In this document: positions 53,022 through 62,312 of the stretch, one piece after another | How the letters are laid out: every line of letters begins with the position of its first letter | How positions within the stretch are numbered: the stretch's first letter is position 1 | Assembly: GCA_013298625.1 (NCBI GenBank) | Contig: JAAFIF010000048.1 | Span: 1 to 64,000, forward strand | DNA from: Myxococcales bacterium | Lineage (GTDB): Bacteria; Myxococcota_A; Polyangia; Polyangiales; Ga0077539 | Reading direction: 5' to 3' | DNA: 64,000 nucleotides | The notes under the pieces: model-generated | Seen by the model: only the letters and a program-made list of their open reading frames with translations | The model's database searches: none | What the model was told of the DNA's origin: nothing | Made by a program: the position numbers and the translations under genes

Positions 53022-54275
53022 TCACGGCGGCAGGTCGCGAGCGCAACGAAAGCCGATGTTGAACCCGCGCAGGTTGGGGTTGAAGCTGCCTCGCGACGCT
53101 GCGCGAAGGTTCGCGGCGACGGTGTCACCCCAGCCCCCGCCACGAATGACCCGCGAGCTCGCGGCGAGGCCAGTGAAGCACAGGGGATTCACAGCGTTCG
53201 AGCGATCGTTGCACGCGTCCATCGGGCCGCTGCTCGCGTAGCCGGTGAACTCGTCGGCGACCCACTCCCAGACGTTGCCCGCGAGGTCGAAGACACCGCC
53301 AGCGGCGCCGGTCGGGTAGCGACCGACGCGATTGGTGCGCGCGCCGTCTTCGACGAGGCAGTCGACGTGACTCCAACGGGCGAACGCGCAGCCGCCGCTC
53401 GGGTCGCTGTCGCCCCATGGATAGATACGCCCCGCGGCGAGCCCTGCGCGGGCGCCGCCGCGGGCTACGTATTCCCACTCGGCTTCGGTGGGCAATCGTC
53501 CGCCGTCCCAAACGCAGAACTCTTGAGCCATCCAGTAGTCGACCCCGTTCATGGGATGCGCGTCGCGAATCGAAGTGGCGGGAAGCCAGTTGTAGTTGCT
53601 TCCTTGGCGAAAGGGCTCGGCGTTGGGCGCGGGGGCCCACGGCACGTCGCCGCCACGGTAGCGAATCGGCGCGGATCGAACCGCGCTCGCTTCGCTGCCG
53701 CGCACGGACCAGTATTCGTTGAATCGCGCGACGGTGACCTCGTATGCGTCGATGGCGAAGCGATCCACCGTGATTCTGTTCTGCACGGGAGACGCGCTGT
53801 AGCCGCAGGTGGCGTCGGGGATCGAGAAGCACTGGGTGGGCGTTCCGAGGTCGAATCGGCCGCCTTCGATGGTCACCATGCCGCAGCCGGGCAGCGCTGT
53901 ACGCGCGCAGCTCCGCGACACAGGAGCGACGACCGAGCCCCCGTCGACGGGCGCGACGCGATCGTTCGTCGCGTCGGCGACGGCTCTCGCGTCGCTCGCA
54001 GCATCGCCCACGAACACGGCGTCGAGCTCCGTCGCAGCGTCCATCGCGTCCGGTGCGAGAGCGTCGGAGAGCGAGTCGTTCGACTGCACGTCGAGGGCGT
54101 CGGTGACGGTCTCGTGCTCGACCGTCGCGTCGATGATCGACGCTTCGGCGTCGCCCGATGGTGCATCCATCGACGCGTCAGGGCCGTTGCTGTTCGCCGG
54201 ATCGCAGGCGAGCGCTTGCGCAGCAGCGAGGCACAGCGCCGCGCGAGAGTTCAGGGTTGTTGCCAGGTGTTTCAT
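53022..54275 (-). CDS. formylglycine-generating enzyme-like (SUMF1) lipoprotein
   Basis: The 417-residue protein has a lipobox ALAC (Cys24), then a long Asp/Ala-rich spacer (about 28-115). A C-terminal SUMF1/FGE-sulfatase domain (about 130-417) shows the typical strings VEIEGG-like IEGGRFDLG, FAIDAYEVTVARFNEYW, PMNGVDYWMAQEFCVWDG, GRLPTEAEWEYVARGG, FDLAGNVWEWVADEF and RVIRGGGWGD. The catalytic Cys pair of true formylglycine enzymes is not obviously kept, so it may bind ligands rather than oxidise sulfatases. It is divergent from the next lipoprotein gene across a 281-bp gap. Confidence 0.83.
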   Translation of the reverse strand: MKHLATTLNSRAALCLAAAQALACDPANSNGPDASMDAPSGDAEASIIDATVEHETVTDALDVQSNDSLSDALAPDAMDAATELDAVFVGDAASDARAVADATNDRVAPVDGGSVVAPVSRSCARTALPGCGMVTIEGGRFDLGTPTQCFSIPDATCGYSASPVQNRITVDRFAIDAYEVTVARFNEYWSVRGSEASAVRSAPIRYRGGDVPWAPAPNAEPFRQGSNYNWLPATSIRDAHPMNGVDYWMAQEFCVWDGGRLPTEAEWEYVARGGARAGLAAGRIYPWGDSDPSGGCAFARWSHVDCLVEDGARTNRVGRYPTGAAGGVFDLAGNVWEWVADEFTGYASSGPMDACNDRSNAVNPLCFTGLAASSRVIRGGGWGDTVAANLRAASRGSFNPNLRGFNIGFRCARDLPP

Positions 54276-54556
54276 CGTTGGACTCGAACAGCGAGCGCTG
54301 ACCGTCGCGTGCGCGGCGCCCGCAGCGTTCGGGCGACCTGCGCGTGCGCAGCGTCGAAGCGCTCGATGGCGTACCGCGCAGCGACGCGCGCGTGGGGCGC
54401 GGGCGGCGAGCTATGCGAGATCTAAGCGGGAGCTAAGCAAACGTCCGCGACGTTCGCCGAGGGCAGCAGCCGTTGGTTCGACTGGATTTCTCCCGGCGCT
54501 TGTCCGCGCGATGCCCGTCGCAGGCGCGGCGCGCTGCGATACACTCGCGCGCAACG

Positions 54557-55447
54557 ATGCAACGACGATGGGTGTGCGTGCTCGCGCTGCTGGCCGCGAG
54601 CACGACGGCTGCGTGTGACGGCGTGATCCTAGGAGACCGAGACGCTCAGGCGCAGGACGCAGCGAGACGAGACGTTGTTGGGGACAGCGCAGCCGCGGAC
54701 GCGATGACGCTCGACGCGACCGTCGCGACCGACGCAGACGCGGGCGCAGACAGCGCGACGGGCGACGTGGTCTCCGAGCAGCAGCCGTCGCTTCCCGACG
54801 CATCGGCGCCCGATGCCAGCGCCACCGACGCAGCGCCGCTGCGGTGCGGAACGGGGTTCTGCCGCAGCGAGTTCACCTTTCGTCAGCAGACGAACGGGAT
54901 GCCGCTGCCGAGCGAACCGACCGGCAACGGGTACATCCGCGTGAATTTTCCGAGCCACAGTCGGGTCGCGACGCCCATCGGAAGCACCGTGGCCAACGCA
55001 CAATCAGCCAGCGCGTGGTGGCTCTACGCCGAAGACGGAACGCTCGTCGCGAGCATCGAAGACGACCTCGGCGGGTTTCATCCGAACTTCATCGACGCGC
55101 CCGAGGTCACCGACAGCGCCGACCCGAGCTACGCGCGGTTTCAGTTCGTGCGCGATTGGATCATGGCGTTTCGTCCGTTCGGACCGTTCACCGACGCGCG
55201 CAGCCGCGGCAACAATCACATGCCCGAGTACGACCGCTACGTGCTCGAAGGCGCGTATCGCTGGCGCTATCACAACCGCGCGAACATCTCGGTGCGACTC
55301 GAGTGCGGGTTGATCCGCGCGTCGAGCGGCCACGGCGACGTCGATCGGGTGATCGCGCCCGGAGAGACCGTCGAAGTGATGCTGCAGATTCGGGCCAACT
55401 CGATGGACGCGTTCGACAACTACAAGATCAACACCAACGGGTACTGA
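54557..55447 (+). CDS. lipoprotein of unknown function
   Basis: The 296-residue protein has a lipobox TAAC (Cys20), a long Asp/Ala-rich spacer (about 30-98), and a compact C-terminal domain (100-296) with a Cys pair CGTGFC at its start and a further Cys in LECGLIRA. Strand-rich segments (GNGYIRVNFPSHSRVATPIG, NISVRLECGLIRASS) suggest a beta-sandwich. The family is unknown. It is followed by the RCC1-like lipoprotein after 70 bp. Confidence 0.68.
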   Translation: MQRRWVCVLALLAASTTAACDGVILGDRDAQAQDAARRDVVGDSAAADAMTLDATVATDADAGADSATGDVVSEQQPSLPDASAPDASATDAAPLRCGTGFCRSEFTFRQQTNGMPLPSEPTGNGYIRVNFPSHSRVATPIGSTVANAQSASAWWLYAEDGTLVASIEDDLGGFHPNFIDAPEVTDSADPSYARFQFVRDWIMAFRPFGPFTDARSRGNNHMPEYDRYVLEGAYRWRYHNRANISVRLECGLIRASSGHGDVDRVIAPGETVEVMLQIRANSMDAFDNYKINTNGY

Positions 55448-55517
55448 GCGCGAAGCAGGCCTTGCGCGCTGTAAGCCGCGCGCGCGACGAGCGTTGCTCG
55501 CCGTACAAGAGCTGCGG

Positions 55518-57035
55518 ATGCAACGGCACTTCACTTCGAGGCTGGTCCGAACTTCGATCGCGCTCGCGACAGCGCTGCTCGTCGGTGGCTGCGCGGCCAA
55601 CGCTGTTCGAAGCGCTTCTGCCGCGGGTTCGACGGCCGAACACGAAGTTCGCGCGCGGATCTCCTCGGTGTTTGCGCTGCTCGAGCGGGCCGACGGACAG
55701 CGTTGCCGCGCGATGCGCGACGGTCAGCTCGCGTGCTGCGCGACGTTGGTGGATGGCCGCGAAGCGTGTTGGCCGCGCGCAGAGGACACCATCGAGTGGC
55801 GCCCGCAGCCGACGATGGACAACGAGCAAACCGCTGCGAACACGCCGATCACCGCGCTGCTCTCGACGGTCTCGTGCGCGACGACGGTCGACCGTCGACA
55901 GGGTTGCTGCGCGCGCGGACACGACGGGGCCCTTCGCTGCTGGACCGACGCCCACACGCCTGCCGTCGACGACCCAGCCAACGGACCGACCGCGCGCGTC
56001 GTCGAGGGATTGCGCGGCGTTCGACGGATCACCGCAGGGGGTCGCAGGACGTGCGCGCTGCTCGACGACGCGAGCGTGTGGTGTTGGGGCGTGAACTACG
56101 ACGGGCGCCCGGTCCCGCGAAGAGGGCAGCCCGCGGCGTGGAGGCGTCGCGCGTGGACGCCGGTCGCTGTTCGCGTCAGCGGGCTTCCTGCTGCAGTGGA
56201 TCTCGTTGATGGGGGCAGCGTCGACACGGGCGGGTCGCTCTGCGTCGTCGCGGTCGACGGGACGGTGTGGTGCGTCGACGCCAGCGTGTGGACGCACGAT
56301 GGCACTCCGCGCGGTCGCGTCGAGCGGATCGACGGCGTGCGCGGCGCGAGGCAGCTCGCGCTCGGCTCGAACCACGGCTGCGCGCTCACCGCGGACGGGG
56401 CAGTGTGGTGCTGGGGCGACGGCTCGTACGGGCAGCTCGGCCGCGGCGGCTTCATCGCGAACGGCGACCGTCGCGCGGCGCGCGTCGAGCTCGCGCCGGC
56501 GCAGCAAATCGCCGCTGGGTGGAACACCACCTGCGCGCTGCTTCGCGACGCGAGCGTGTGGTGTTGGGGCTCGAGCTTCTTCAACGTCATCGGCACCGGG
56601 AATCTCAGCCACGCGGATCGCCCCGTGCGCGTCGCGGCGCTCGCCCCGGCGGCAGAGATCGCGGTGACCCACGAGCACGCGTGCGCGCGCGGCGAGGACG
56701 GTTGGATCGCGTGCTGGGGCAGCAACAGCAGCGCGGGTCCGCGGACGCCGGTTGCATCCGGACGAGTGACCGACGTCGCGCACCTCGCGCTCGGATCGTT
56801 TGTGTCCTGCGCGCTGCGCCGCGATGGACGGGCCGCGTGTTGGGGCGGGCTCGACCTGGGCAACGGCGTGCAGCGATGGACCGAGCCGACGGAGCTCCCC
56901 GGCATCGACGGCGCCGCGCGCATCGTCATCGGAACCGCCGGTGGCGTCGCTCCAACCCGCGGTCGAGTGTGCGCGATCACCGCCAACGCCACGGTCCGTT
57001 GCCTCGGCGGAGCGCGAACCGTCGGCGAAGACTGA
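55518..57035 (+). CDS. RCC1-repeat lipoprotein
   Basis: The 505-residue protein has a lipobox VGGC (Cys25). RCC1-like repeats span about 100-500, with typical blade ends CALLDDASVWCWGVNYDG, CALTADGAVWCWGDGSYGQL, CALLRDASVWCWGSSF and CALRRDGRAACWGGLDLGNG. RCC1 propellers bind protein partners; in myxobacteria many such lipoproteins exist on the surface. The many paired Cys in the blades point to disulfides and an extracytoplasmic location. The ATG at 55518 is chosen over one 24 bp upstream because it places the signal peptide at the N-terminus. Confidence 0.8.
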   Translation: MQRHFTSRLVRTSIALATALLVGGCAANAVRSASAAGSTAEHEVRARISSVFALLERADGQRCRAMRDGQLACCATLVDGREACWPRAEDTIEWRPQPTMDNEQTAANTPITALLSTVSCATTVDRRQGCCARGHDGALRCWTDAHTPAVDDPANGPTARVVEGLRGVRRITAGGRRTCALLDDASVWCWGVNYDGRPVPRRGQPAAWRRRAWTPVAVRVSGLPAAVDLVDGGSVDTGGSLCVVAVDGTVWCVDASVWTHDGTPRGRVERIDGVRGARQLALGSNHGCALTADGAVWCWGDGSYGQLGRGGFIANGDRRAARVELAPAQQIAAGWNTTCALLRDASVWCWGSSFFNVIGTGNLSHADRPVRVAALAPAAEIAVTHEHACARGEDGWIACWGSNSSAGPRTPVASGRVTDVAHLALGSFVSCALRRDGRAACWGGLDLGNGVQRWTEPTELPGIDGAARIVIGTAGGVAPTRGRVCAITANATVRCLGGARTVGED

Positions 57036-57070
57036 GTCGAGTGATACCTCCGCCCGATGGCGAAAGAGCG

Positions 57071-57805
57071 CTACGTCGCCGGGCCCGCTGCCCGATCATG
57101 CGCCCCGCGCCAGGCGGCGAGCGCCTGCCCGTCGCTGCGCACGGACTCGACCATCGCGTCGAACGCCGCGAGCCACGGCGCGAGCGCGCCCTGACGGCCG
57201 ACGATCTCCAACACCACGGCCGCGCCGCGCGCCTCGATGATCCTCGTCTGCACCTGCATCGCCTGTGCAGGAAGCGTCATCGCGACGCCATCGACCGGTT
57301 GCACGAGCGTCCCTTCGGCCTCGACGCGGATCGAGCGCATTCCGCTGACCTGTCCGATGCCAGCGTAGCCGCTGCCGACGCGCGGGTGCGCTGCGCCCTG
57401 CGCGGTGGTGAAGCGACGGTACAGCGCGTCGATCTCTCTGAAGCCCGATCGCGCCGCGCTCGCGCAGCGAACGATCACCCATGGTCCCTCGTCGCCGTCG
57501 CCGAGCGCCCATCGATGGCGCAGCTCACCGTCGCTGCCAGCCGTTGCGCGCCACGTGCTCGGCGCGTCGATCGTCATGCTCTCGGCGCCGCACTGCACCG
57601 AGAGCGTCACCGTGGGATGGCTCGCTCGCCGCGGCGCTCGAGCTCGCTCGGCGCCTCGTTCGTGGGATTCAGTCGGCGTCGAGGGCTGCGTCGGAGGTGT
57701 CACGGGCGTCGCGTTGGGATCTGGCACGACGTCGAGCAATCGACGACACGCGCCGAGCCCGGTGACACAGAGCGCGACGCAGAGCGTGCAGGCAACGCGG
57801 TTCAT
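57071..57805 (-). CDS. lipoprotein of unknown function
   Basis: The 244-residue protein has a lipobox LGAC (Cys20) and a Pro/Thr/Arg-rich spacer (about 28-65). A mixed alpha/beta domain follows, with LSVQCGAESMTIDAPSTW, VIVRCASAARSGFREIDALY and AAFDAMVESVRSDGQ. No family is recognised. It is divergent from the cytochrome-c-like operon and converges with the RCC1 lipoprotein, so it may share a regulatory region with the former. Confidence 0.62.
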   Translation of the reverse strand: MNRVACTLCVALCVTGLGACRRLLDVVPDPNATPVTPPTQPSTPTESHERGAERARAPRRASHPTVTLSVQCGAESMTIDAPSTWRATAGSDGELRHRWALGDGDEGPWVIVRCASAARSGFREIDALYRRFTTAQGAAHPRVGSGYAGIGQVSGMRSIRVEAEGTLVQPVDGVAMTLPAQAMQVQTRIIEARGAAVVLEIVGRQGALAPWLAAFDAMVESVRSDGQALAAWRGAHDRAAGPAT

Positions 57806-57974
57806 CACCAGGGCATCTGTGGCGGACCCCGAGCGCGTGTTCAAGCGAAGAAGGGCAGGCGCTGATCGTCGCGCGCGGTCGCCAACGAGACGAACGTTCG
57901 CTTCGAGCAACCGCACGATCGATTCGGCAATCCCCCCGATGAGTCTTTGCCCGAGCGGCCCTATCGTTTTGAAC

Positions 57975-59834
57975 GTGAGCCGTTTGGAGCCTGTACGACC
58001 GCGTTTTTTCCGTTGTCTTCCACGCGCTTCGCGCTTCGCGCTCGGGCTCGGGCTCGCGCTCGGCGCAGCGCGGTGTGGATTCAACGCCAACGCTCCTCTC
58101 GCCGAGGCGCCCACGGTATCGCTCGCTGTCGCGCCACCGCCGATTTCGGGAGGCACGCTGCTGGTCACCCGTGATCAGCGCTTCGCTATCGCGAGCGACC
58201 CGGATCGATCCGCGGTCTTCGTCGTCGACCTGCGCGCAGGCTCGGTGCGTCGCATCGAGGCTCCCGCGGGCTCGGAGCCTGGGCGCGCCGTGGAGGACGA
58301 CGAGGGAGCAGTGCACGTTGTCCTGCGCGCGGCCGGTGCGCTGCTCAGCATCGAGCCCGAGCGCGCGTCGACGATCGAGCAGCGGCCGGTCTGCGTCGAG
58401 CCTCGCGGCGTCGAGTACGACCCGCGCGAAGGGCGGCTCTTCGTGGCGTGCGCGCGGGGCGAGCTCGTCGCGATGCCCGTGCGCGGCGCGGCCGGAGCCA
58501 CTCGAAGAAAGATCGATCCCGACGCGCGCGACGTCGCGCTCGCGCCGGACGGGCAGCTCTGGATCTCGTATTTTCGCTCGGCGACGATCGACGTGTACAA
58601 CCGCGAGGGACAGTGGACGGGGCATCGCTCGCTCACGGAGACAACGCTTACGGACCGCAACGGCAACGAGCGGTCCTACCGTCCCGCGACGCTGTGGCGC
58701 ATGCGAGCGAGCGCGCACGGGGTCGCCGTGGCCCATCAGTTTGCCTTCGTCGGCCCTGAGCGCGAAGAGGACTCGAGCGGAGACACCTACAGCTACTCGC
58801 GCGAGCAGCAGGGCTGGCGAGACCCGTGCGACAACAGCGTCGCGCCGGCGTCGGTGCGCATGCTCACGGACCGGGCGTCGACTGAGCGGCCCGCGACGAT
58901 GCTCGTGCGGGGAGTGCTTCCGGTGGACGTGGCCGTCTCGCGCGCAGGCCAGGTCGCGGTGGCGTTTGCCGGAGAGCTCAGCGCGTATCGCGCGCACGGG
59001 CCGCAGGTCTCGGTGAGCCCAGTCGCCGCGATCGCGAGGCCGAGCGGGAGGTGCATCGCAGAGGACCGCGCGCGGCGCTTCGAGGGGCAAGTGGTGGCCG
59101 TGGACTTCGTCGGCGAAGAGCTGGTCGTGCAGACGCGCGAGCCGGCCAGGCTGTACGTGGGATCGCGCAGGATCGACCTCGCGATCGAGTCGAGAAGAGA
59201 CACCGGGCACGACTATTTTCACGGCGATTTGGGCGGCGGAATCGCCTGCGCCTCCTGCCACGCCGAGGGCGCCGACGACGGCCACGTGTGGAACTTTCGC
59301 GCCACCGGCCCCCTCCGCACCCCTTCGCTCTACGGGCTTCGCTCGGACGGCCCGTATCACCGTCGCGGCGACGTAGGCTCCCTTCGCGCGCTGCTCGACG
59401 AGACCATGCGCGCGCGCATGGCTGGCCCCGTGCTCGACGACGCGCAGCTCGGCGCGATGCGACGGTGGATGACCCAGATCCGCGTCCCCGCTGCCACCGC
59501 GGTCGATCCCGCGATCGAGCGCGGCCGCGCGGTGTTCGAGCGTGCCGACACGCAGTGCTCGAGCTGCCACAGCGGCGCGGCGCTCAGCGACGGGCGCGCG
59601 CACTCGCTCACGCCCAACCCCACGCCCAACCCCACGACCACGCCCACGGCACAGCGCTGGATGACCCCGTCGCTGCTCGGGCTGTCGCTGCGCGCGCCGT
59701 ACATGCACGACGGCTGCGCGAGCACGATCGAAGCGACGCTGACGGGCTGCGGCGAGGGCGTTCGCCACGGGTCGACCAGCGCCCTCGACGACCAGCAGCG
59801 AGCGGACTTGCTCGCGTATCTGCGTTCGCTGTGA
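57975..59834 (+). CDS. propeller protein with two c-type heme sites
   Basis: The 619-residue protein begins with an Arg-rich signal-like segment and lipobox AARC (Cys34). Residues about 60-400 are beta-propeller-like (AVFVVDLRAGSVRRI, VYNREGQWTGHRS, VALAPDGQLWISYF). The C-terminal part (about 410-619) carries two CxxCH heme motifs, CASCHAEG near 425 and CSSCHSGAA near 527, of di-heme cytochrome c type, followed by the MTPSLLGLSLRAPYMHDG typical of MauG/cytochrome-peroxidase relatives. A short Thr/Pro linker sits at 59611-59652. The start is uncertain: GTG 57975 or ATG 57939. Electron transfer or peroxide chemistry at the cell surface is likely. Confidence 0.72.
   Translation: MSRLEPVRPRFFRCLPRASRFALGLGLALGAARCGFNANAPLAEAPTVSLAVAPPPISGGTLLVTRDQRFAIASDPDRSAVFVVDLRAGSVRRIEAPAGSEPGRAVEDDEGAVHVVLRAAGALLSIEPERASTIEQRPVCVEPRGVEYDPREGRLFVACARGELVAMPVRGAAGATRRKIDPDARDVALAPDGQLWISYFRSATIDVYNREGQWTGHRSLTETTLTDRNGNERSYRPATLWRMRASAHGVAVAHQFAFVGPEREEDSSGDTYSYSREQQGWRDPCDNSVAPASVRMLTDRASTERPATMLVRGVLPVDVAVSRAGQVAVAFAGELSAYRAHGPQVSVSPVAAIARPSGRCIAEDRARRFEGQVVAVDFVGEELVVQTREPARLYVGSRRIDLAIESRRDTGHDYFHGDLGGGIACASCHAEGADDGHVWNFRATGPLRTPSLYGLRSDGPYHRRGDVGSLRALLDETMRARMAGPVLDDAQLGAMRRWMTQIRVPAATAVDPAIERGRAVFERADTQCSSCHSGAALSDGRAHSLTPNPTPNPTTTPTAQRWMTPSLLGLSLRAPYMHDGCASTIEATLTGCGEGVRHGSTSALDDQQRADLLAYLRSL
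59611..59652 (+). repeat. Pro/Asn/Thr coding repeat in the cytochrome-like gene
   Basis: A 12-bp unit (CCCAACCCCACG) is repeated twice and then decays, encoding a Thr-Pro-Asn-Pro linker between the heme sites. Its style matches the hexamer linkers at 20895 and 46233. Confidence 0.8.
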
Positions 59835-61198
59835 GCGGCGGTCGCAGCAGAGCCCGGCGCGCTGCGCTCGCGTTGTGCGCCCCCCTCGCGTTGTGCGCGG
59901 CGACAGCCACGGCGCAGACACAGGCCGAGCCCGAGCTCGCCGCGGCGCCGGTCGCGCTCGCGCCCTTCGTCGGGTCGCAAACTCACCGCGTCCTCGTCGC
60001 GCCACACGCGACGCTCGAGGTCGGGACCTGTCGCCTCGCTGGCGCTTCGCACAGCGGAGACACGGTCGTCACGCTCTCGCCCGACCGCTCGCTGCCCATC
60101 ACCAGCGACGACGCAGCAGGTTGCTCGCTCGGCTCGTTTGCAGAATGGACCGCAGGCGAGCGCGCGACGGCCGTCGAGATCCGCGTGGGGTGCTTCTCGA
60201 ATGGCATCGATTGCTCGGGCGTCCTCGCGTGGAGCGTGCGCCCCGCGCGGGCCGAGCGGGTCGAGACCTTCGACGCCCAGCGCGAGCTCTCGATCGCCGT
60301 CCCGCTCGGACACGGCCGCGCCCTGCGCGTCGAAACGCTGTCGCAGCAGGGCGATGTTGAATACATGCTCGTCAATCAAGTCGGCGCGGCTGTCGATCGG
60401 CGCGCGAGCTCGAGGCCGGGAGTCGTGCAGTTTTCGACGCCGTTCGAAGAGCGCGCGACCTACAGGCTCGTCGGCCGCTGCGCGCGCGGGCCCTGCAGCG
60501 CGCGGGCGCGGGTCGTGCTCGAGCTAGCGCCGCGGCATTTCACGACGAGCTGGGAGCTCGCCGTCGGCGCGCGCGCAGCGGTGGGCGGAGGCGCGGGAAG
60601 CGCTGCTGTGGGAGGCGGAGTCGACGCCCACGTGTACGGCCGCGCCGGTCACTTCGCGCTGCGCGTCGAGACGCCGACGATCGGCGCGATGTGGTCTCCG
60701 AGCGGAGGGGTATTCGTCGCCGGCGTGCGCGGCCTCGCGGCGTACGCGACGGACGGCGCCGTCGTGGGCGCGGGCGTCGGCGCGCTGACGCTCAACCGGC
60801 GCATCGGCGGGATTCGCGAGCGCGTGTGGCCCGAGGCGCTCGCGTGGCTGCGCGTGGGCAACGCCGCGGCGTCGCTCGACCTGGTGCTCGGCGCGACGAT
60901 CGGCGCGCAGTCGCAGCCGTGGCTGTCGCTGGCGAAGGCGCAGCTGTGGGCGCGCGTCGCGCGCGAGGTCGACATCGGCGTGCTCGGCGTGTACTCGATC
61001 GGCGGAGAGGTTCGCTTCGACGCGGCGCTTCGCTACTGGGTGCGCGGCCGCGGGGTCGACGCGGGCTCGTGGGGCATCGGGGGATCTTTGGGATACACGG
61101 AGCTCTTCTACCAGCCGCAGTGTCCGCTCGGGCCGTGCTCGGACACGCTGAGCTACAGCTCCGCCACGTTGGGCGTCGCGCTCACGTGGCGGCCGTGA
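59831..61198 (+). CDS. secreted protein with barrel-like C-terminus
   Basis: The 455-residue protein begins with GTG overlapping the upstream stop (GTGA) and has an Arg-rich Sec signal peptide ending ATAQT. The N-terminal half contains paired Cys (VGTCRLAG, CSLGSFAEW, CFSNGIDCSG). The C-terminal half (about 240-455) has long runs of alternating strands (HVYGRAGHFALRVETPTIGA, VVGAGVGALTLNRRIGG, ATLGVALTWRP), suggesting an outer-membrane barrel. Its coupling to the cytochrome-like gene suggests joint function, for example an outer-membrane electron or substrate conduit; this is inference. Confidence 0.65.
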   Translation: MSGGRSRARRAALALCAPLALCAATATAQTQAEPELAAAPVALAPFVGSQTHRVLVAPHATLEVGTCRLAGASHSGDTVVTLSPDRSLPITSDDAAGCSLGSFAEWTAGERATAVEIRVGCFSNGIDCSGVLAWSVRPARAERVETFDAQRELSIAVPLGHGRALRVETLSQQGDVEYMLVNQVGAAVDRRASSRPGVVQFSTPFEERATYRLVGRCARGPCSARARVVLELAPRHFTTSWELAVGARAAVGGGAGSAAVGGGVDAHVYGRAGHFALRVETPTIGAMWSPSGGVFVAGVRGLAAYATDGAVVGAGVGALTLNRRIGGIRERVWPEALAWLRVGNAAASLDLVLGATIGAQSQPWLSLAKAQLWARVAREVDIGVLGVYSIGGEVRFDAALRYWVRGRGVDAGSWGIGGSLGYTELFYQPQCPLGPCSDTLSYSSATLGVALTWRP

Positions 61199-61254
61199 GC
61201 GACGAGCGCGCGACGCTGTTTCGCGTGCGCGCGGATCGGGTACCGTCAGCGTTC

Positions 61255-62295
61255 GTGAAGCGTCGCTCGTCGTTGTTTGCACTCGGTTCACTGCTGTTGG
61301 TCTCGTCGCTCCATCGCTGCAAGACGACGCAGAGCCCTGCTCCCGTGGCTCCCGTGGCGGTCGTCGAGCGCGCGGACGCAGCGACGGCGGCTGTGGTCGA
61401 TGCGGCGCCTGACGCGAGGCCCGCAGAGGCCCGTGACGTGTGCGCTGCAGTGCTGGCGCGCTCGGCGCAGGTGTTGGCGACGGTCCCGCCCACCAACGCG
61501 TGGCGCGAGCAGCTGCAGACGTTCGGGCGCTGCGTGCGCACGACGCGCGGGGCGTGGGCGATCGTCCTCGACGAGCTGCGCCCCATCGCCGACGCCGAAG
61601 GAGCGTACGAGGGGACGTGGGCCATCGTTCACCTGGACGACGCCGGTCGCGAGGTGCGCGCGACGCGAGGCGGAACGTGGCGCGACTACATGAACGCTGA
61701 GCTGCAATCGATGGCGCTCTTCGACTACGACGGGGACGGCGAACAAGAGCTGCTCTGGAGCGTGCACACCAACGTCAACGAGGGTCCCGACCTTCACGCG
61801 AGCGGCGTGACGACCTTCGCGCGAGGCGCGATCGCGGCGTTTGCGAACACCGCGGAGGTCTCGCCGACCGCGTTCGAAGACGTGGACAGCGACGGTCGTC
61901 CGGACCTGGTTGGCAGCGCTCCGTACGTGGGCGAAGGCGACGATTCTCCCAGCGGATTCAGCTACAACATGAACGGCCCGTCGCTGCTCTGGCGCTCGCT
62001 CCCGAACGGCGCGTTCGCGCGCGACGACGCAGCAGCGCAGCAGTACGCGCGGCGCGCGTGCCCCGCTCGCGTGAACACGGTCTTCGCTCGGACGGGCGAG
62101 ATCGAGGCCTCGACCGCCGTCGTCTGCGCTCGCTTGTGGGGCGTCGCGCCGGCAGCGGTTCATGCGGCCATCAACCGCCGATGCGAGTCCGTCGCCGAAG
62201 CCGAATCTGCGCGCCCGTCCCGTCGAGCGCGGTGCGGAGACGTGCGCGTGCTGCATCGTTGGGTCGACCTGGCGCCGCCGCTCAGACTGCAGTGA
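61255..62295 (+). CDS. VCBS-type lipoprotein of the cytochrome operon
   Basis: The 346-residue protein has a signal peptide with possible lipobox LHRC (Cys22) and an Ala/Asp/Val spacer. Two calcium-loop motifs follow, LFDYDGDGEQELLW and FEDVDSDGRPDLVGSAP, as in VCBS/FG-GAP repeats, plus scattered Cys. The GTG at 61255 lies 57 bp after the previous stop, probably in the same transcript. The surface protein may accompany the cytochrome-like and barrel proteins. Confidence 0.65.
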   Translation: MKRRSSLFALGSLLLVSSLHRCKTTQSPAPVAPVAVVERADAATAAVVDAAPDARPAEARDVCAAVLARSAQVLATVPPTNAWREQLQTFGRCVRTTRGAWAIVLDELRPIADAEGAYEGTWAIVHLDDAGREVRATRGGTWRDYMNAELQSMALFDYDGDGEQELLWSVHTNVNEGPDLHASGVTTFARGAIAAFANTAEVSPTAFEDVDSDGRPDLVGSAPYVGEGDDSPSGFSYNMNGPSLLWRSLPNGAFARDDAAAQQYARRACPARVNTVFARTGEIEASTAVVCARLWGVAPAAVHAAINRRCESVAEAESARPSRRARCGDVRVLHRWVDLAPPLRLQ

Positions 62296-62312
62296 GCGCG
62301 CGCCGAAGGGGA

